Positions 1-10,578 of a DNA stretch of 64,000 bases are shown one piece after another. Source of the stretch: G965276765 sp965276765 (GTDB lineage: Bacteria > Actinomycetota > Acidimicrobiia > Acidimicrobiales > Palsa-688). The notes under the pieces were generated by a model. That model did not search any database. It was not told the origin of the DNA and saw nothing but the letters and a program-made list of their open reading frames with translations. A program made the translations under genes and the position numbers. The first letter of the stretch is position 1. Every line of letters starts with the position of its first letter. The stretch is taken from NCBI GenBank assembly GCA_965276765.1, contig OZ255627.1:2976001-3040000 (forward strand), written 5' to 3'.

Positions 1-1671
<1,671 letters not shown>

Positions 1672-1803
1672 GGCGCAATGCTAGGCGTCACCGCCCTTCT
1701 ACCGCCGCGCACGAGCCCAGAGTCTCAGGATCATCTCAGCGGGTGAGCCGGGCGGCCGCAGGATCACGCACCGCTCGGCGCCGTCACCGGTACGCTTCGG
1801 GCC

Positions 1804-2034
1804 ATGCGATCGACTCAGTGCGCGCGTCCCGGCTGCGCCGGCCGAGCCGACGCCTGGCTCACCTACGACTACGGCGCGCAGCGCGTCTGGCTCGACGACC
1901 AGCCCGGCATCGACGGTGACCAATGGGGTCTCTGCGAGTCCCATGCCGGCCGCCTCCGCGCCCCGAAGGGCTGGTCCGAGGTCGATCGGCGTGTCGAAGG
2001 GCGCTGGGACCCTCCGGCCTCGCTCGTATCCTGA
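1804..2034 (+). CDS. DUF3499 family protein
   Basis: A 76-residue protein matching the actinobacterial DUF3499 family from memory: an N-terminal Cys pair (CARPGC), a central TYDYGAQRVWL stretch and a C-terminal LCESHAGRLRAPKGW. The paired Cys plus CxxH arrangement suggests a small metal-binding fold; the function is unknown. In other actinobacteria this gene sits just upstream of phosphomannomutase, as it does here after two intervening genes. Its TGA stop overlaps the likely start of the downstream protease gene. Confidence 0.8.
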   Translation: MRSTQCARPGCAGRADAWLTYDYGAQRVWLDDQPGIDGDQWGLCESHAGRLRAPKGWSEVDRRVEGRWDPPASLVS

Positions 2035-2759
2035 GCCCGGACCGCGCCGAGCCTGCGACCCCCAACTCGTGGGGTCTCGTCGAAGCGCTCTTCGGCTTCG
2101 CTGTCGGCCTCGTCCTGGCGTCGATTGCGGCGTCGATCGCCGAGAACCTGAGCGGCTACCGCGCCGGTGCGCCGTTGCCGGTGGCCGTCACGGTGGCCGA
2201 CGTCGCCGCCCTGTGGATCGGCCTGCTCGGCGCGGCCATCATCGCCACCCGCCGCTTCGGTCATGCCAGCCTGGCGCGGGACCTCGGCCTGCGCTTCGCC
2301 TCACCGCTCGACGTGGTCGTGGGCGCCGCCATCGGCGCCGCCAGCCAGTACCTCCTCATCCCCGCCATCTACTACCCCTTCGAGCGCATTTACCCCGGCC
2401 TTTCCCACTCCCTGAGCAGCCCGGCCCATCAGGAGACGGCCGCCGCCCACGGCTCGCTTCAAATTGCCCTGTTGCTCGTCTTCCTCGCCGTCGGCGCCCC
2501 CCTCGTCGAGGAACTGTTCTTTCGCGGTCTCGTCCTTCGCGGCCTCCTCGGCCGCCTGCCGGTGCCGCTCGCCATCGTCGTCTCCGCTCTCGCCTTCGCC
2601 CTGGCCCACTTCGAGGCCCTGCAGTTTGCCGGCCTCGCCGTGTTCGGCGTCGTGCTCGGGTTGTTGGCGTGGCGCACCGGTCGCCTCGGGCCCGGCATCG
2701 CCGCGCACGCCGCGTTCAACGCCGCCGCCGTGCTCAGCCTGGCGCACGTCCATGTCTGA
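2031..2759 (+). CDS. CPBP-family intramembrane metalloprotease (CAAX protease-like)
   Basis: Polytopic membrane protein of the Abi/CPBP family, in which a Glu-Glu pair and His residues bind the catalytic metal inside the membrane. It carries the signature EELFFRG, followed by a conserved FALAHFE and a C-terminal HAAFN. Substrates in bacteria are mostly unknown. The start is uncertain: the only in-frame ATG is at 1923, which would overlap the DUF3499 gene by 112 bases. I chose a CTG at 2031 that overlaps the upstream TGA (CTGA), which would leave 242 residues beginning just before the first membrane helix. The frame and identity are firm, the start is not. Confidence 0.75.
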   Translation: MSPDRAEPATPNSWGLVEALFGFAVGLVLASIAASIAENLSGYRAGAPLPVAVTVADVAALWIGLLGAAIIATRRFGHASLARDLGLRFASPLDVVVGAAIGAASQYLLIPAIYYPFERIYPGLSHSLSSPAHQETAAAHGSLQIALLLVFLAVGAPLVEELFFRGLVLRGLLGRLPVPLAIVVSALAFALAHFEALQFAGLAVFGVVLGLLAWRTGRLGPGIAAHAAFNAAAVLSLAHVHV

Positions 2760-2851
2760 TCGCTGTCTCTGATGGGGAGTCGCGCCTGCACCCATGTTGT
2801 CCTCCGGTTTGGGCAACATAGGAGGGTGATGCGTCGAAGGCCGCCGGTCGG

Positions 2852-5293
2852 GTGAGCGAAGTGATGACCCGCCGGCCCGACGCAGGGGCGGCGACCGATG
2901 GCATCGACGGTCCGGGCCCAGGGTCCTTCGACGACGATGGCGGGGGGACTCGAACGCAGTCGTGGGGCGCGAGGGTGCTGCGCCCGGAGGCGATCTTCAC
3001 CCTGCTCGTCGTGGCCGCGTGCACCATCTTCGTTTTCGTGCAGCTCCAGCCGTCGGAACTGTTCCGCAACACGACCCCCGCCGGCGGGGACATGGGAGCC
3101 CACGTCTGGTTGCCCGCCTACATCAAGCGGGAGCTCCTGCCCCATTTTCGGATCTTCGGCTGGACCATGGACTGGTATGCCGGCTTTCCGGCTCTGACGT
3201 ATTACTTCCCGCTTCCGATGGTGGCGATCGCCGTCGTGAGCTACGTCATCCCCTACGACGTCGCCTTCAAGCTCGTGGCGGTGTCGGGACTCGTCGCCCT
3301 CCCCGTGGTCTGCTGGGCCCTCGGGCGCCTGGCCCGCATGCGGTTCCCCGGACCTGCCTGCCTCGCCGTCGCCGCCGTGCCCTACCTGTTCAACCGGGAC
3401 TTCACCATCTACGGCGGCAACATCGCGTCGACCATGGCGGGGGAGTTCTCCTTCTCCATCAGCCTGGCCTTTGCCGTGCTGTTCCTCGGGCTTGCCGCCA
3501 GGGGGATGCACACGGGCCGCAACCGGGCGACGGCCGCCGTCGTGCTCGCCCTCTGCGGCATGTCCCACATCCTGCCGTTGTTCTTCGCCATCGGTGGCGC
3601 CGCCGTGCTCTTCGTCATGTCCCTCGACCTCAGGCGTCTGCGCTGGAGCATCCCCGTCGGCGTGACGGGTGGCTTGCTCATCGCCTTTTGGGCCCTGCCC
3701 TACGAGTACCGGCTGCCCTACGCCACCAACATGGGCTACGGCAAGATCACGGCCTACCTGACCACCCTGTTCCCCGGTCACGACCTCTGGCTCTTCATCC
3801 TGGCCGGCGTGGGAGCGCTGCTCTCGCTCGTACGGCGCAACCGGATCGGCACCTTCCTGTTTTTCATGACCGTGCTCTCCGCCTTGGCCTTCCGCTTTGC
3901 CCCCGCCGACAGGCTGTGGAATGCCAGGTGGCTGCCGTTTTGGTACCTCTGCTTGTACCTGCTCGTCGGCGTGGCCTTCGCCGAGGTCGGAACCGTGGTG
4001 GTCGCGATGGCGAAGGGCAGGGGTTCGACGCGGGGCTGGGCCATGGTTCCTGTGCCGGTGATTACCCTGCTCGTCGGGCTGATCTGGACCGGATTCCCTC
4101 TGCGCATCCTGCCCTTCGGGCATCTCACGAGCACCGGCAGCTACGACTGGCTCGGGATCAAGAGCACCGACGACTCGTTCGTCCCCGGCTGGGTCACCTG
4201 GAACTTCAGCGGGTACCAGGCCTCCGACAAGTCGAGCCGGAGCACCTATTTCGCTCTCATCAGCGAGATGAACCGGCTCGGGCGGACCTCAGGTGACGGG
4301 TGCGGGCGCGCCATGTACGAGTACGAGCCCGCCATAAACGACATGGGCACGTCCGATGCCCTCATGCTGCTTCCGTACTGGTCGTCGGGATGCATCGGGT
4401 CCATGGAGGGCCTCTACTACGAGTCGTCGGCTACCACGCCCTACCACTTCCTCAATGCGGCCGAGCTGTCCAAACAGCCATCGGACCCCATGGTCGGCCT
4501 CGACTATCCGGCCAGTCCCAACGTGGCCGAGGGCATCTCGCATCTGCAGATGTTCGGGGTCAAGTACTACATGGCCGTCACGCGGGGCGTGCAGCGCATG
4601 GCCGCCGCCGACCCGTCCCTCAAGTACCTGGCGTCCGTCGGCCCATACCGCACCCAGGTCACCAACTCCGCCAATCAGACGGTCAACCAGAATCAGACCT
4701 GGAAGATCTACAAGGTGCTCGACTCGCCGCTCGTGCAGCCCCTTGCCAACCAGCCGGTCGTCATGCGCGACGTCACGGGGACCAAGTGGTTGGCCCCTTC
4801 GCAGTCCTGGTACCTCGACTCCAAACGCTGGGACGTGTACGAAGCGGCGTCGGGGCCCGCATCGTGGGCCCGGGTCGCTTCGTCTGACCCGAACCCGCCG
4901 AAGCGGCCGGAACCGCGCGCCAAGGTCAGCGATATGGTCCAGCACGAGGAGTCGATCTCGTTTCACGTCGACCGCACCGGCGTGCCGATCCTCGTCAAGA
5001 CCTCGTACTTCCCCAACTGGCACGTGAGCGGAGCCAAGGCCGTCTACCGGGTCACCCCCAACCTGATGGTCGTGGTGCCCACCTCCAACAACGTGTCGCT
5101 CACCTACGGCTACACGCCGGTCGACTGGATCGGCCTCGTGCTCAGCATCGCCGGTCTCGGCCTGCTCGTCGTCCTCTGGCGCCGTCCACCCCCGCGGTTT
5201 CGTCTCCCGCGACCGATGGAACCCGTGGCCACGCAGCCGTGGCCGGGTGACGTCCCACCGACCCCGCCGTCGGGAACACCGGCCTTGGAGTGA
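2852..5293 (+). CDS. Large polytopic membrane protein (6-pyruvoyl-tetrahydropterin synthase-related membrane family)
   Basis: An 813-residue protein with about a dozen hydrophobic segments between residues 45 and 430, a large extracytoplasmic domain, and a last membrane helix near residue 760 (WIGLVLSIAGLGLLVVLW). The early motif GGDMGAHVWLPAYI and the NTT-containing first loop fit the PTPS-related/YfhO-like superfamily, thought to be related to GT-C glycosyltransferases. The role is probably in cell-envelope glycan or lipid-linked sugar handling, but this is inference. It lies just upstream of phosphomannomutase, which fits a sugar-polymer context. The C-terminus is Pro-rich. Confidence 0.6.
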   Translation: MSEVMTRRPDAGAATDGIDGPGPGSFDDDGGGTRTQSWGARVLRPEAIFTLLVVAACTIFVFVQLQPSELFRNTTPAGGDMGAHVWLPAYIKRELLPHFRIFGWTMDWYAGFPALTYYFPLPMVAIAVVSYVIPYDVAFKLVAVSGLVALPVVCWALGRLARMRFPGPACLAVAAVPYLFNRDFTIYGGNIASTMAGEFSFSISLAFAVLFLGLAARGMHTGRNRATAAVVLALCGMSHILPLFFAIGGAAVLFVMSLDLRRLRWSIPVGVTGGLLIAFWALPYEYRLPYATNMGYGKITAYLTTLFPGHDLWLFILAGVGALLSLVRRNRIGTFLFFMTVLSALAFRFAPADRLWNARWLPFWYLCLYLLVGVAFAEVGTVVVAMAKGRGSTRGWAMVPVPVITLLVGLIWTGFPLRILPFGHLTSTGSYDWLGIKSTDDSFVPGWVTWNFSGYQASDKSSRSTYFALISEMNRLGRTSGDGCGRAMYEYEPAINDMGTSDALMLLPYWSSGCIGSMEGLYYESSATTPYHFLNAAELSKQPSDPMVGLDYPASPNVAEGISHLQMFGVKYYMAVTRGVQRMAAADPSLKYLASVGPYRTQVTNSANQTVNQNQTWKIYKVLDSPLVQPLANQPVVMRDVTGTKWLAPSQSWYLDSKRWDVYEAASGPASWARVASSDPNPPKRPEPRAKVSDMVQHEESISFHVDRTGVPILVKTSYFPNWHVSGAKAVYRVTPNLMVVVPTSNNVSLTYGYTPVDWIGLVLSIAGLGLLVVLWRRPPPRFRLPRPMEPVATQPWPGDVPPTPPSGTPALE

Positions 5294-5332
5294 GGATTGG
5301 GTGGCAAGCCACGCTCTAAGGTGCAGGCTGCC

Positions 5333-6694
5333 ATGGCGCTCCTCGATCAGGTCTTCAAGGCGTACGACATCCGCGGCACCGTCCCCGACCAGCTCGACGC
5401 CGGTCTGGCGCGCGCCGTCGGGGTGGCCTTCGCCCGCTTCTGCGGCGCCGGGAGGGTGCTCGTGGCGAGGGACATGCGCCCTTCGGGCGTCGAGCTAGCC
5501 GCCGCCTTCGCCCAAGGCGTCACGTCGGTCGGCGTCGACGTCGTCGACATCGGCCTGGCGTCGACCGACGAGATGTACTTCGCATCGGGCTCCCTCGACG
5601 CCCCCGGCGCCATGTTCACCGCATCACACAACCCGGCCGGCTACAACGGGATCAAGCTGACGCTCTCCGGGGCGCGGCCGGTCGGCGCCGAATCGGGCCT
5701 CGCCGACATCAGGGCCGCGGTCGAGGCCGGGGCGACCGCCGACACGGCCACGACGCCCGGCCGGGTCACGACGACCGACGTGCTCGCCGACTACGCGACC
5801 AAGGTCCACTCGTTTGTCGACGTCGGCAAGCTCAGGCCGCTGCGGGTCGTCGCCGACACGGCCAACGGCATGGGCGGCCTCGTCGTCCCCGCCGTGTTCG
5901 AGACCTTGCCCTTCGAGCTCGAGATCCTCTTCGGCGAGCTGGACGGCACCTTTCCCAACCACCCGGCCGATCCGATCCAGCCCGCCAACCTCGTGGCCCT
6001 GCAGCGCCGCGTGACCGAGACGGGCGCCGACGTCGGCCTCGCCTTCGACGGCGATGCCGACCGCTGCTTCCTGGTCGACGACAGGGGCGTCGCCGTGTCG
6101 GGGTCCACGACCACCGCCATGGTGGCGGCGGCCATGCTCGTCAAGTACCCGGGCTCGACGATCCTGTACAACCTCATCTGTTCGAAGGCGGTACCCGAGA
6201 TCATCGCCGAGCGCGGCGGTACGCCGGTCAGGACCCGGGTCGGGCACAGCTACATCAAGGCGGTCATGGCCGAGACCGACGCCGTCTTCGGCGGCGAGCA
6301 CTCCGGGCACTACTACTTCAGGGACAACTACCGCGCCGACTCGGGATCCATCGCCGCCCTCGTGGTGCTCGAGCTGCTCTCGGCCAGCTCTGAACCCCTC
6401 TCAACGCTCCGGACCTCCTACGAGCGTTACGCCGATTCGGGCGAGGTCAACCTGGAGGTCGGTGCGCCACGCGACGTGATCGAGAAGGTGGCCGAGCGCT
6501 ACGACCCCGAGTCGAATCCGGGTGTCAGCTTCGATCGGACGGACGGCCTCACCGTCGACCTGGGCAGCTGGTGGTTCAACCTGCGGCCGTCCAACACCGA
6601 ACCGCTGCTCCGCCTCAACCTCGAGGCCGCGACCCCCGACGAGTGCGAAGCCCATACCGCTGAGCTCTCCTCCCTGCTCAAGGAGCTTGCCTGA
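5333..6694 (+). CDS. manB: Phosphomannomutase/phosphoglucomutase
   Basis: Interconverts mannose-6-phosphate and mannose-1-phosphate (or the glucose equivalents), feeding GDP-mannose and cell-wall glycan synthesis. It has the alpha-D-phosphohexomutase layout: N-terminal KAYDIRG, the phosphoserine loop TASHNPAGYNG, the metal-binding loop DGDADR, the sugar-binding GEHSGHYYF and the C-terminal phosphate-binding RPSNTEPLLR. I prefer the ATG at 5333 over an in-frame TTG at 5297, because the conserved domain starts right after it; this gives 453 residues. The stop is immediately followed by the ATG of the next gene (TGAATG), so translation is probably coupled. Confidence 0.93.
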   Translation: MALLDQVFKAYDIRGTVPDQLDAGLARAVGVAFARFCGAGRVLVARDMRPSGVELAAAFAQGVTSVGVDVVDIGLASTDEMYFASGSLDAPGAMFTASHNPAGYNGIKLTLSGARPVGAESGLADIRAAVEAGATADTATTPGRVTTTDVLADYATKVHSFVDVGKLRPLRVVADTANGMGGLVVPAVFETLPFELEILFGELDGTFPNHPADPIQPANLVALQRRVTETGADVGLAFDGDADRCFLVDDRGVAVSGSTTTAMVAAAMLVKYPGSTILYNLICSKAVPEIIAERGGTPVRTRVGHSYIKAVMAETDAVFGGEHSGHYYFRDNYRADSGSIAALVVLELLSASSEPLSTLRTSYERYADSGEVNLEVGAPRDVIEKVAERYDPESNPGVSFDRTDGLTVDLGSWWFNLRPSNTEPLLRLNLEAATPDECEAHTAELSSLLKELA

Positions 6695-6937
6695 ATGGCA
6701 CTCAACCCGCTGCTGCTCGAGATCCTCGCCTGCCCGCAGGACAAGGGTCCCCTGCTGTACTTCGCCGACGAGGACAGCCTCTACAACCCTCGCCTGAAGC
6801 GTCGCTACACCATCCAGGACGACATTCCCAACATGCTGATCGACGAGGCCGAGAACGTCGACGACGCCGAGAACGATCGGCTGCTGGCCAAGGCGACCAA
6901 GGAAGGGATCAGCCCGACCTTCGACGAGGCGGGCTGA
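6695..6937 (+). CDS. Trm112-like small protein (UPF0434)
   Basis: An 80-residue protein starting directly at the phosphomannomutase stop. It has the Trm112/YcaR-like fold signature: NPLLLEILACPQDKGPLLYF, then YTIQDDIPNMLIDEA. In most members LACP and a second CxxC or similar site hold zinc; only one Cys is visible here, so zinc binding may be lost. The family acts as a methyltransferase activator in eukaryotes and its role in bacteria is unclear. Its place between the mannomutase and the isomerase is conserved in actinobacteria as I recall. Confidence 0.8.
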   Translation: MALNPLLLEILACPQDKGPLLYFADEDSLYNPRLKRRYTIQDDIPNMLIDEAENVDDAENDRLLAKATKEGISPTFDEAG

Positions 6938-6944
6938 TCAGGGC

Positions 6945-7982
6945 GTGGCTGTGCTCGACACCCTCGGCATGTTCGACCTGGAAGAGGGGCTCCCCGAACA
7001 GGCCGAGGCCGCGGTCCGCGAAGCCAGGAGCGTCGAAGGGCTCCCCGACACGTCCCAGATCCAAAACGTCGTGGTGCTCGGCATGGGCGGCAGCGGCGTA
7101 TCCGGCGACATCCTCGCCGCCGTGGCCGGGCCGCTCGTCCCCGTGCCTGTTGTGGTCGTGAAGTCCTACGAGTGCCCGGCCTTCGTGGACGAGACGTCGC
7201 TCGTGTTCGCCGTCTCGGCATCGGGAAACACCGAGGAGACGCTCCAGGCCGCTTCCGACGCTGCCGTGGCCGGCGCCCACATGGTCGTCGTCACCGGTGG
7301 CGGCGAGCTCGCCCACCTGGCGCGCAGGTGGGGAGCGCCGCTTATCCCCGTCCCCTCCGACATCCCCCAGCCGCGCGCCGCCATCGGTGCGATGGCCATG
7401 CCGCCGCTCGTCGTGCTCGAGGACATCGGGCTGTTCCGGGGGGCTTCGTACTGGATCGACGCCGCCATCGACCAGCTCAAGCGGAGAAGGGATGCCCTGG
7501 CGAACGCAGGCGACGCCAGCCGAGCCGCCGACGTGGCCCGCCGCATCGGCCGGACGATCCCCCTGATCCACGGCGGCGGTGGCGTCGGCGCCGCGGCCGC
7601 CCACCGGTGGCGGACCCAGGTCAACGAGAACGCCAAGACCCCGGCGTTCGCCAGCGCCCAGCCCGAGCTGTGCCACAACGAGGTGTGCGGCTGGGGCCGG
7701 GGCAACCCCTCGAGCTCCGCCATGCTCACCGCCGTCAACCTCCGCCACGAGGGCGAGCACCCCCAGGTCGCCCGCCGCTTCGAGCTCGTCGCCGACGTCC
7801 TGCGTGACCAGGTCGCGGCGGTGATCGAGATCGTGGGCGAGGGCGACGGGGATCTGGCCCAGCTCTTCGACCTGATCATCTTCGGGGACTACGTGTCGCT
7901 CTGGATGGCGGCCGAGGCGGGGATCGACCCCGGCCCCGTCGATGTGCTCGTCGACCTGAAGCGTCAGCTCGCCGGCGCCTGA
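6945..7982 (+). CDS. Bifunctional phosphoglucose/phosphomannose isomerase (PGI/PMI type, SIS fold)
   Basis: A 345-residue isomerase with two SIS domains. The first is seen in VVLGMGGSGVSGDI and in the sugar-phosphate site SASGNTEETL; the second begins around GRTIPLIHGGGG. The C-terminal NEVCGWG holds the Asn-Glu pair typical of the PMI_typeI/PGI family. It converts fructose-6-phosphate to mannose-6-phosphate or glucose-6-phosphate and so supplies the mannomutase two genes upstream. The start is a GTG seven bases after the Trm112-like stop. The last gene of this apparent operon. Confidence 0.88.
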   Translation: MAVLDTLGMFDLEEGLPEQAEAAVREARSVEGLPDTSQIQNVVVLGMGGSGVSGDILAAVAGPLVPVPVVVVKSYECPAFVDETSLVFAVSASGNTEETLQAASDAAVAGAHMVVVTGGGELAHLARRWGAPLIPVPSDIPQPRAAIGAMAMPPLVVLEDIGLFRGASYWIDAAIDQLKRRRDALANAGDASRAADVARRIGRTIPLIHGGGGVGAAAAHRWRTQVNENAKTPAFASAQPELCHNEVCGWGRGNPSSSAMLTAVNLRHEGEHPQVARRFELVADVLRDQVAAVIEIVGEGDGDLAQLFDLIIFGDYVSLWMAAEAGIDPGPVDVLVDLKRQLAGA

Positions 7983-8302
7983 GGGCGGCGAGCGGCCTAC
8001 ACTCGACACGGACCCCAGCGGGTCTGTGGTTGCAAGTCGATGCCAGTCGCAGGCGAAACGACCCACGTAAGGCAACCCGTGGTTGCCGAGCATGGTGCGG
8101 CTTAGGGGTAAGCCCTGCCCGCCGCGAGAGGTCCATTGGGGATTCTCGGGTGGAGACGGCGTGAAGCGGGCGTTCCGGAGGTGCAGGGCCAAGGCCGCCA
8201 CCCCCGGTCCGCCAGCGCCGCAGCAGGCGAGTGTGGGGTCAAAGACCAGGTCAGCCGCTGGGGTCCCCATTTCCCCCCTTAGTGATCGGATACCCGACGA
8301 GC
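7983..8302 (+). ncRNA. Hairpin-rich intergenic region, possible structured RNA (unassigned)
   Basis: A 320-base gap with no convincing gene. It contains three consecutive perfect stems: GACCC/GGGTC (8011-8024), GGCAACC-CGT-GGTTGCC (8071-8087) and GGCTTA-GGGG-TAAGCC (8099-8114). An 8-base direct repeat GTGGTTGC occurs at 8026 and 8079, and CCACG at 8063 could pair instead with CGTGG at 8078, offering an alternative fold. This could be a terminator cluster for the upstream operon, a leader RNA for the response regulator, or a small RNA. I do not recognise a known riboswitch family in it. Confidence 0.3.
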
Positions 8303-9025
8303 ATGAGTGGACCGCACCCGGACGGCTACCGTACGAAGGTGAGCGATGCCGAGGTGACGGCGCGAGTGCTGATCGCCGACGACCAGGCCGTGTTCCGGCG
8401 CGGCCTCTACGTCGTCCTCGGGACCGAAGACGACATCGAGGTTGTGGCCGAGGCCGAGAACGGTGAGGAGGCCGTGGCCAAGGCGGTCGAGCTCGCCCCC
8501 GATGTGGTCCTGATGGACGTCAGGATGCCGCGAGTCAACGGCATCGAGGCGGCGGCGCGGATCCGCGAGCTGCTCCCGACGACGAAGATCCTCATGCTCA
8601 CCGTGAGCGACGAGGAGGACGACCTCTACGAGGCGATCAAGTCCGGCGCCAACGGCTACCTGCTGAAGGAGATCTCTGTCGAGGAGGTCGCCGAGGCCAT
8701 CAGGTCCGTCGTCGCCGGCCAGAGCCTGATCTCACCGTCGATGGCGTCGAAGTTGCTGAGCGAGTTCAACTCGCTGGCCAAGCGGGCCGAGACCAAGGAG
8801 CAGCTCCCTGCGCCGGTCCTCACGAGCCGCGAGCTGGAGGTGCTCAAGCTGGTCGCCAAGGGGATGAGCAACCGGGACGTGGCCGACGAGCTGTTCATCT
8901 CGGAGAACACCGTCAAGAACCATGTCCGCAACATCCTCGAGAAGCTCCACCTCCACTCCCGCATGGAGGCCGTCATGTACGCCGTGCGCGAGCGTCTCCT
9001 CGACCCGCACCGCCCCGACGACTGA
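8303..9025 (+). CDS. NarL/FixJ-type response regulator
   Basis: A two-component response regulator of 240 residues. The receiver domain (about 20-140) has the acidic pocket DD (residues 26-27), the phosphoacceptor Asp72 in VVLMDVRMPR, and the conserved Thr/Lys (LTVS, LLKE). The C-terminal LuxR-type helix-turn-helix runs from LTSRELEVLKLVAKGMSNRDVADELFISENTVKNH split across its two helices. No histidine kinase is encoded next to it, so it is an orphan here and the signal is unknown. I chose the ATG at 8303; a GTG at 8342 is also possible. It ends four bases from the convergent DUF2079 gene. Confidence 0.9.
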   Translation: MSGPHPDGYRTKVSDAEVTARVLIADDQAVFRRGLYVVLGTEDDIEVVAEAENGEEAVAKAVELAPDVVLMDVRMPRVNGIEAAARIRELLPTTKILMLTVSDEEDDLYEAIKSGANGYLLKEISVEEVAEAIRSVVAGQSLISPSMASKLLSEFNSLAKRAETKEQLPAPVLTSRELEVLKLVAKGMSNRDVADELFISENTVKNHVRNILEKLHLHSRMEAVMYAVRERLLDPHRPDD

Positions 9026-9028
9026 GCC

Positions 9029-10534
9029 TCAGCTTCCCACCCGTTCCCACAGCGTCGCCTGGGCGTCAGAGCGCACGACGCGAAACTGCGAGCGGATCGA
9101 GTCGAGCACCGTGCGGTCCGACGGTGAGAGCGTCGTCGGCAGGAACAGGTACCTGACCTGTCCTGCAAACGGGAGACGCTGGCCCTCCTGGGTGTAGAGG
9201 TCCCAGTACTGGGCGCGAAACGGTGTCGGCCACAGGTAGCAGCGGAGGCGGTGGTCGACGTGGGAGACGTAGCCGTAGTACGCGGAGATGACGGCGTCGG
9301 GCGGGATGGCCGCCCTGACCTCGTTGATCTGCGCGACCGCGGCGCTCGACGGGTCGAGGTGCGGGTAAGTGTCGCGGCTGAAGGGCCCGAGGCCCCACAG
9401 CGAGCAACACACCACCGCCGACGTCGTCACGATCCCGGTGGCGACCCACCGGCGCGTCGGCGTAGCCAGCCGGGACACCGCCCAGACGGTCCCCATGGCG
9501 AGGACGGGCACGATGGGCAGCGTGTAGTGGTAGAGGATCTGGTGCATATAGGGAAAGGTGCTGACGACGTTCTCGGCGAAGGTCCCGACGGCAATGGCGG
9601 CGACCTCGGGCGACACGAGCCACACCCACCCGAGCGAGCTGCCGAGCTGCCACAGGTACCACGGCCTGCCGTCGGTGCGCAGGAAGGTCCAGAAGGTGCC
9701 CGGATGCCGGAACGGTTCGGCGATCAGCCCACCGAGTCCACCGAAGGGGATCCGGTTGGCGTAGAACGACGCCGTGCCGAGCAGGGACGCGATGACGACG
9801 TCGTAGGCGAAGGCCAGGTAGGCGAGGGCGCCGGCGACGATCCCGAGGCCGAGGCGGCGGCTACGCCGGAACGTCACCCAGATCCCGAGGGGCACGATCA
9901 GCGCGGCCGTGTCCTCCTTGGTCAGCAGGGCGGCGATGACGGCGACGACGAGCAGCCGTCGCTTGTCGGTCACCGCCGCGTACACGGCCACCGACATGGA
10001 GAGCACCAGAAACGCCTCGGGGTGGAACTGTTCGAGGTTGCCGTGCTGCAGCGCCGGATTCAGCAGATACGCACCGGCGAGCAGGGTCGCCACGGCGGTG
10101 CTCGCCGTGAGGCGCCGGGCCAGCAGATAGATCGGGATCGCCGCCGCCGCGATGAGGCAGGCCTGGGCTACAAGCAGGGTCTGAGGGGCGTCGTGGATCC
10201 AATACAGCGGCACGGCGAGCAGCAGGACAAACGACGTGTGGTCGCCGAAGAGATCCCGGCCCATGACCGTCACGAACGGCGCGTGGAAGTGGCTGAGCAG
10301 CCACACCCCCTGGTCGAAGATCCCCATGTCGAAGCCGGGCGCCCCGTAGCCGTCCTGGACCGAGACGCTCAGGCGGGCGAAATACCACGCGTAGGCGGCA
10401 ACCAGGACCGCAATAGGGATGTGCGGCGCGAGCCGCGACGGCGTGAGCGAGGCCATGAACCGGCGCGTTCGCGAGCCCGTCGGCGCCACCGACCCGGTCG
10501 CCTGCCGGCCACCGACCTCGAGCGGTAGGGCCAT
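9029..10534 (-). CDS. DUF2079 family membrane protein
   Basis: A 501-residue polytopic membrane protein. Its early motif GFDMGIFDQGVWLLSHF and the later LFGDHTSFVLLLAVPLYW match DUF2079, whose members share the GT-C-like architecture of membrane glycosyltransferases with an acidic first loop (here DMGIFDQ). About ten hydrophobic segments precede a soluble C-terminal part from residue 390 (AAIPPDAVISAYYGYVSHV). The biochemical role is not established. The start could be an internal Met (residue 28, MASLTPSR), because the first residues are polar and Arg-rich. Divergent from secA. Confidence 0.75.
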   Translation of the reverse strand: MALPLEVGGRQATGSVAPTGSRTRRFMASLTPSRLAPHIPIAVLVAAYAWYFARLSVSVQDGYGAPGFDMGIFDQGVWLLSHFHAPFVTVMGRDLFGDHTSFVLLLAVPLYWIHDAPQTLLVAQACLIAAAAIPIYLLARRLTASTAVATLLAGAYLLNPALQHGNLEQFHPEAFLVLSMSVAVYAAVTDKRRLLVVAVIAALLTKEDTAALIVPLGIWVTFRRSRRLGLGIVAGALAYLAFAYDVVIASLLGTASFYANRIPFGGLGGLIAEPFRHPGTFWTFLRTDGRPWYLWQLGSSLGWVWLVSPEVAAIAVGTFAENVVSTFPYMHQILYHYTLPIVPVLAMGTVWAVSRLATPTRRWVATGIVTTSAVVCCSLWGLGPFSRDTYPHLDPSSAAVAQINEVRAAIPPDAVISAYYGYVSHVDHRLRCYLWPTPFRAQYWDLYTQEGQRLPFAGQVRYLFLPTTLSPSDRTVLDSIRSQFRVVRSDAQATLWERVGS

Positions 10535-10578
10535 CGACGCGAGGGTACTGCCTTGGTCGTCGCCGGTAGCATGGCCCC

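Noticed and set aside
2459..4123. 554-codon minus-strand frame in the large membrane protein gene
   Set aside because: Composition is Gln/Gly/His/Asp low complexity typical of antisense high-GC frames, and the plus-strand membrane protein is convincing.
8020..8115. SAM or cobalamin riboswitch
   Set aside because: GGCAACC is reminiscent of SAM riboswitches but the conserved core around it is missing, and the downstream gene is a response regulator.
9029..10534. DUF2079 protein as a glycosyltransferase of known substrate
   Set aside because: Only the general GT-C-like layout is visible; naming a substrate would be guesswork.
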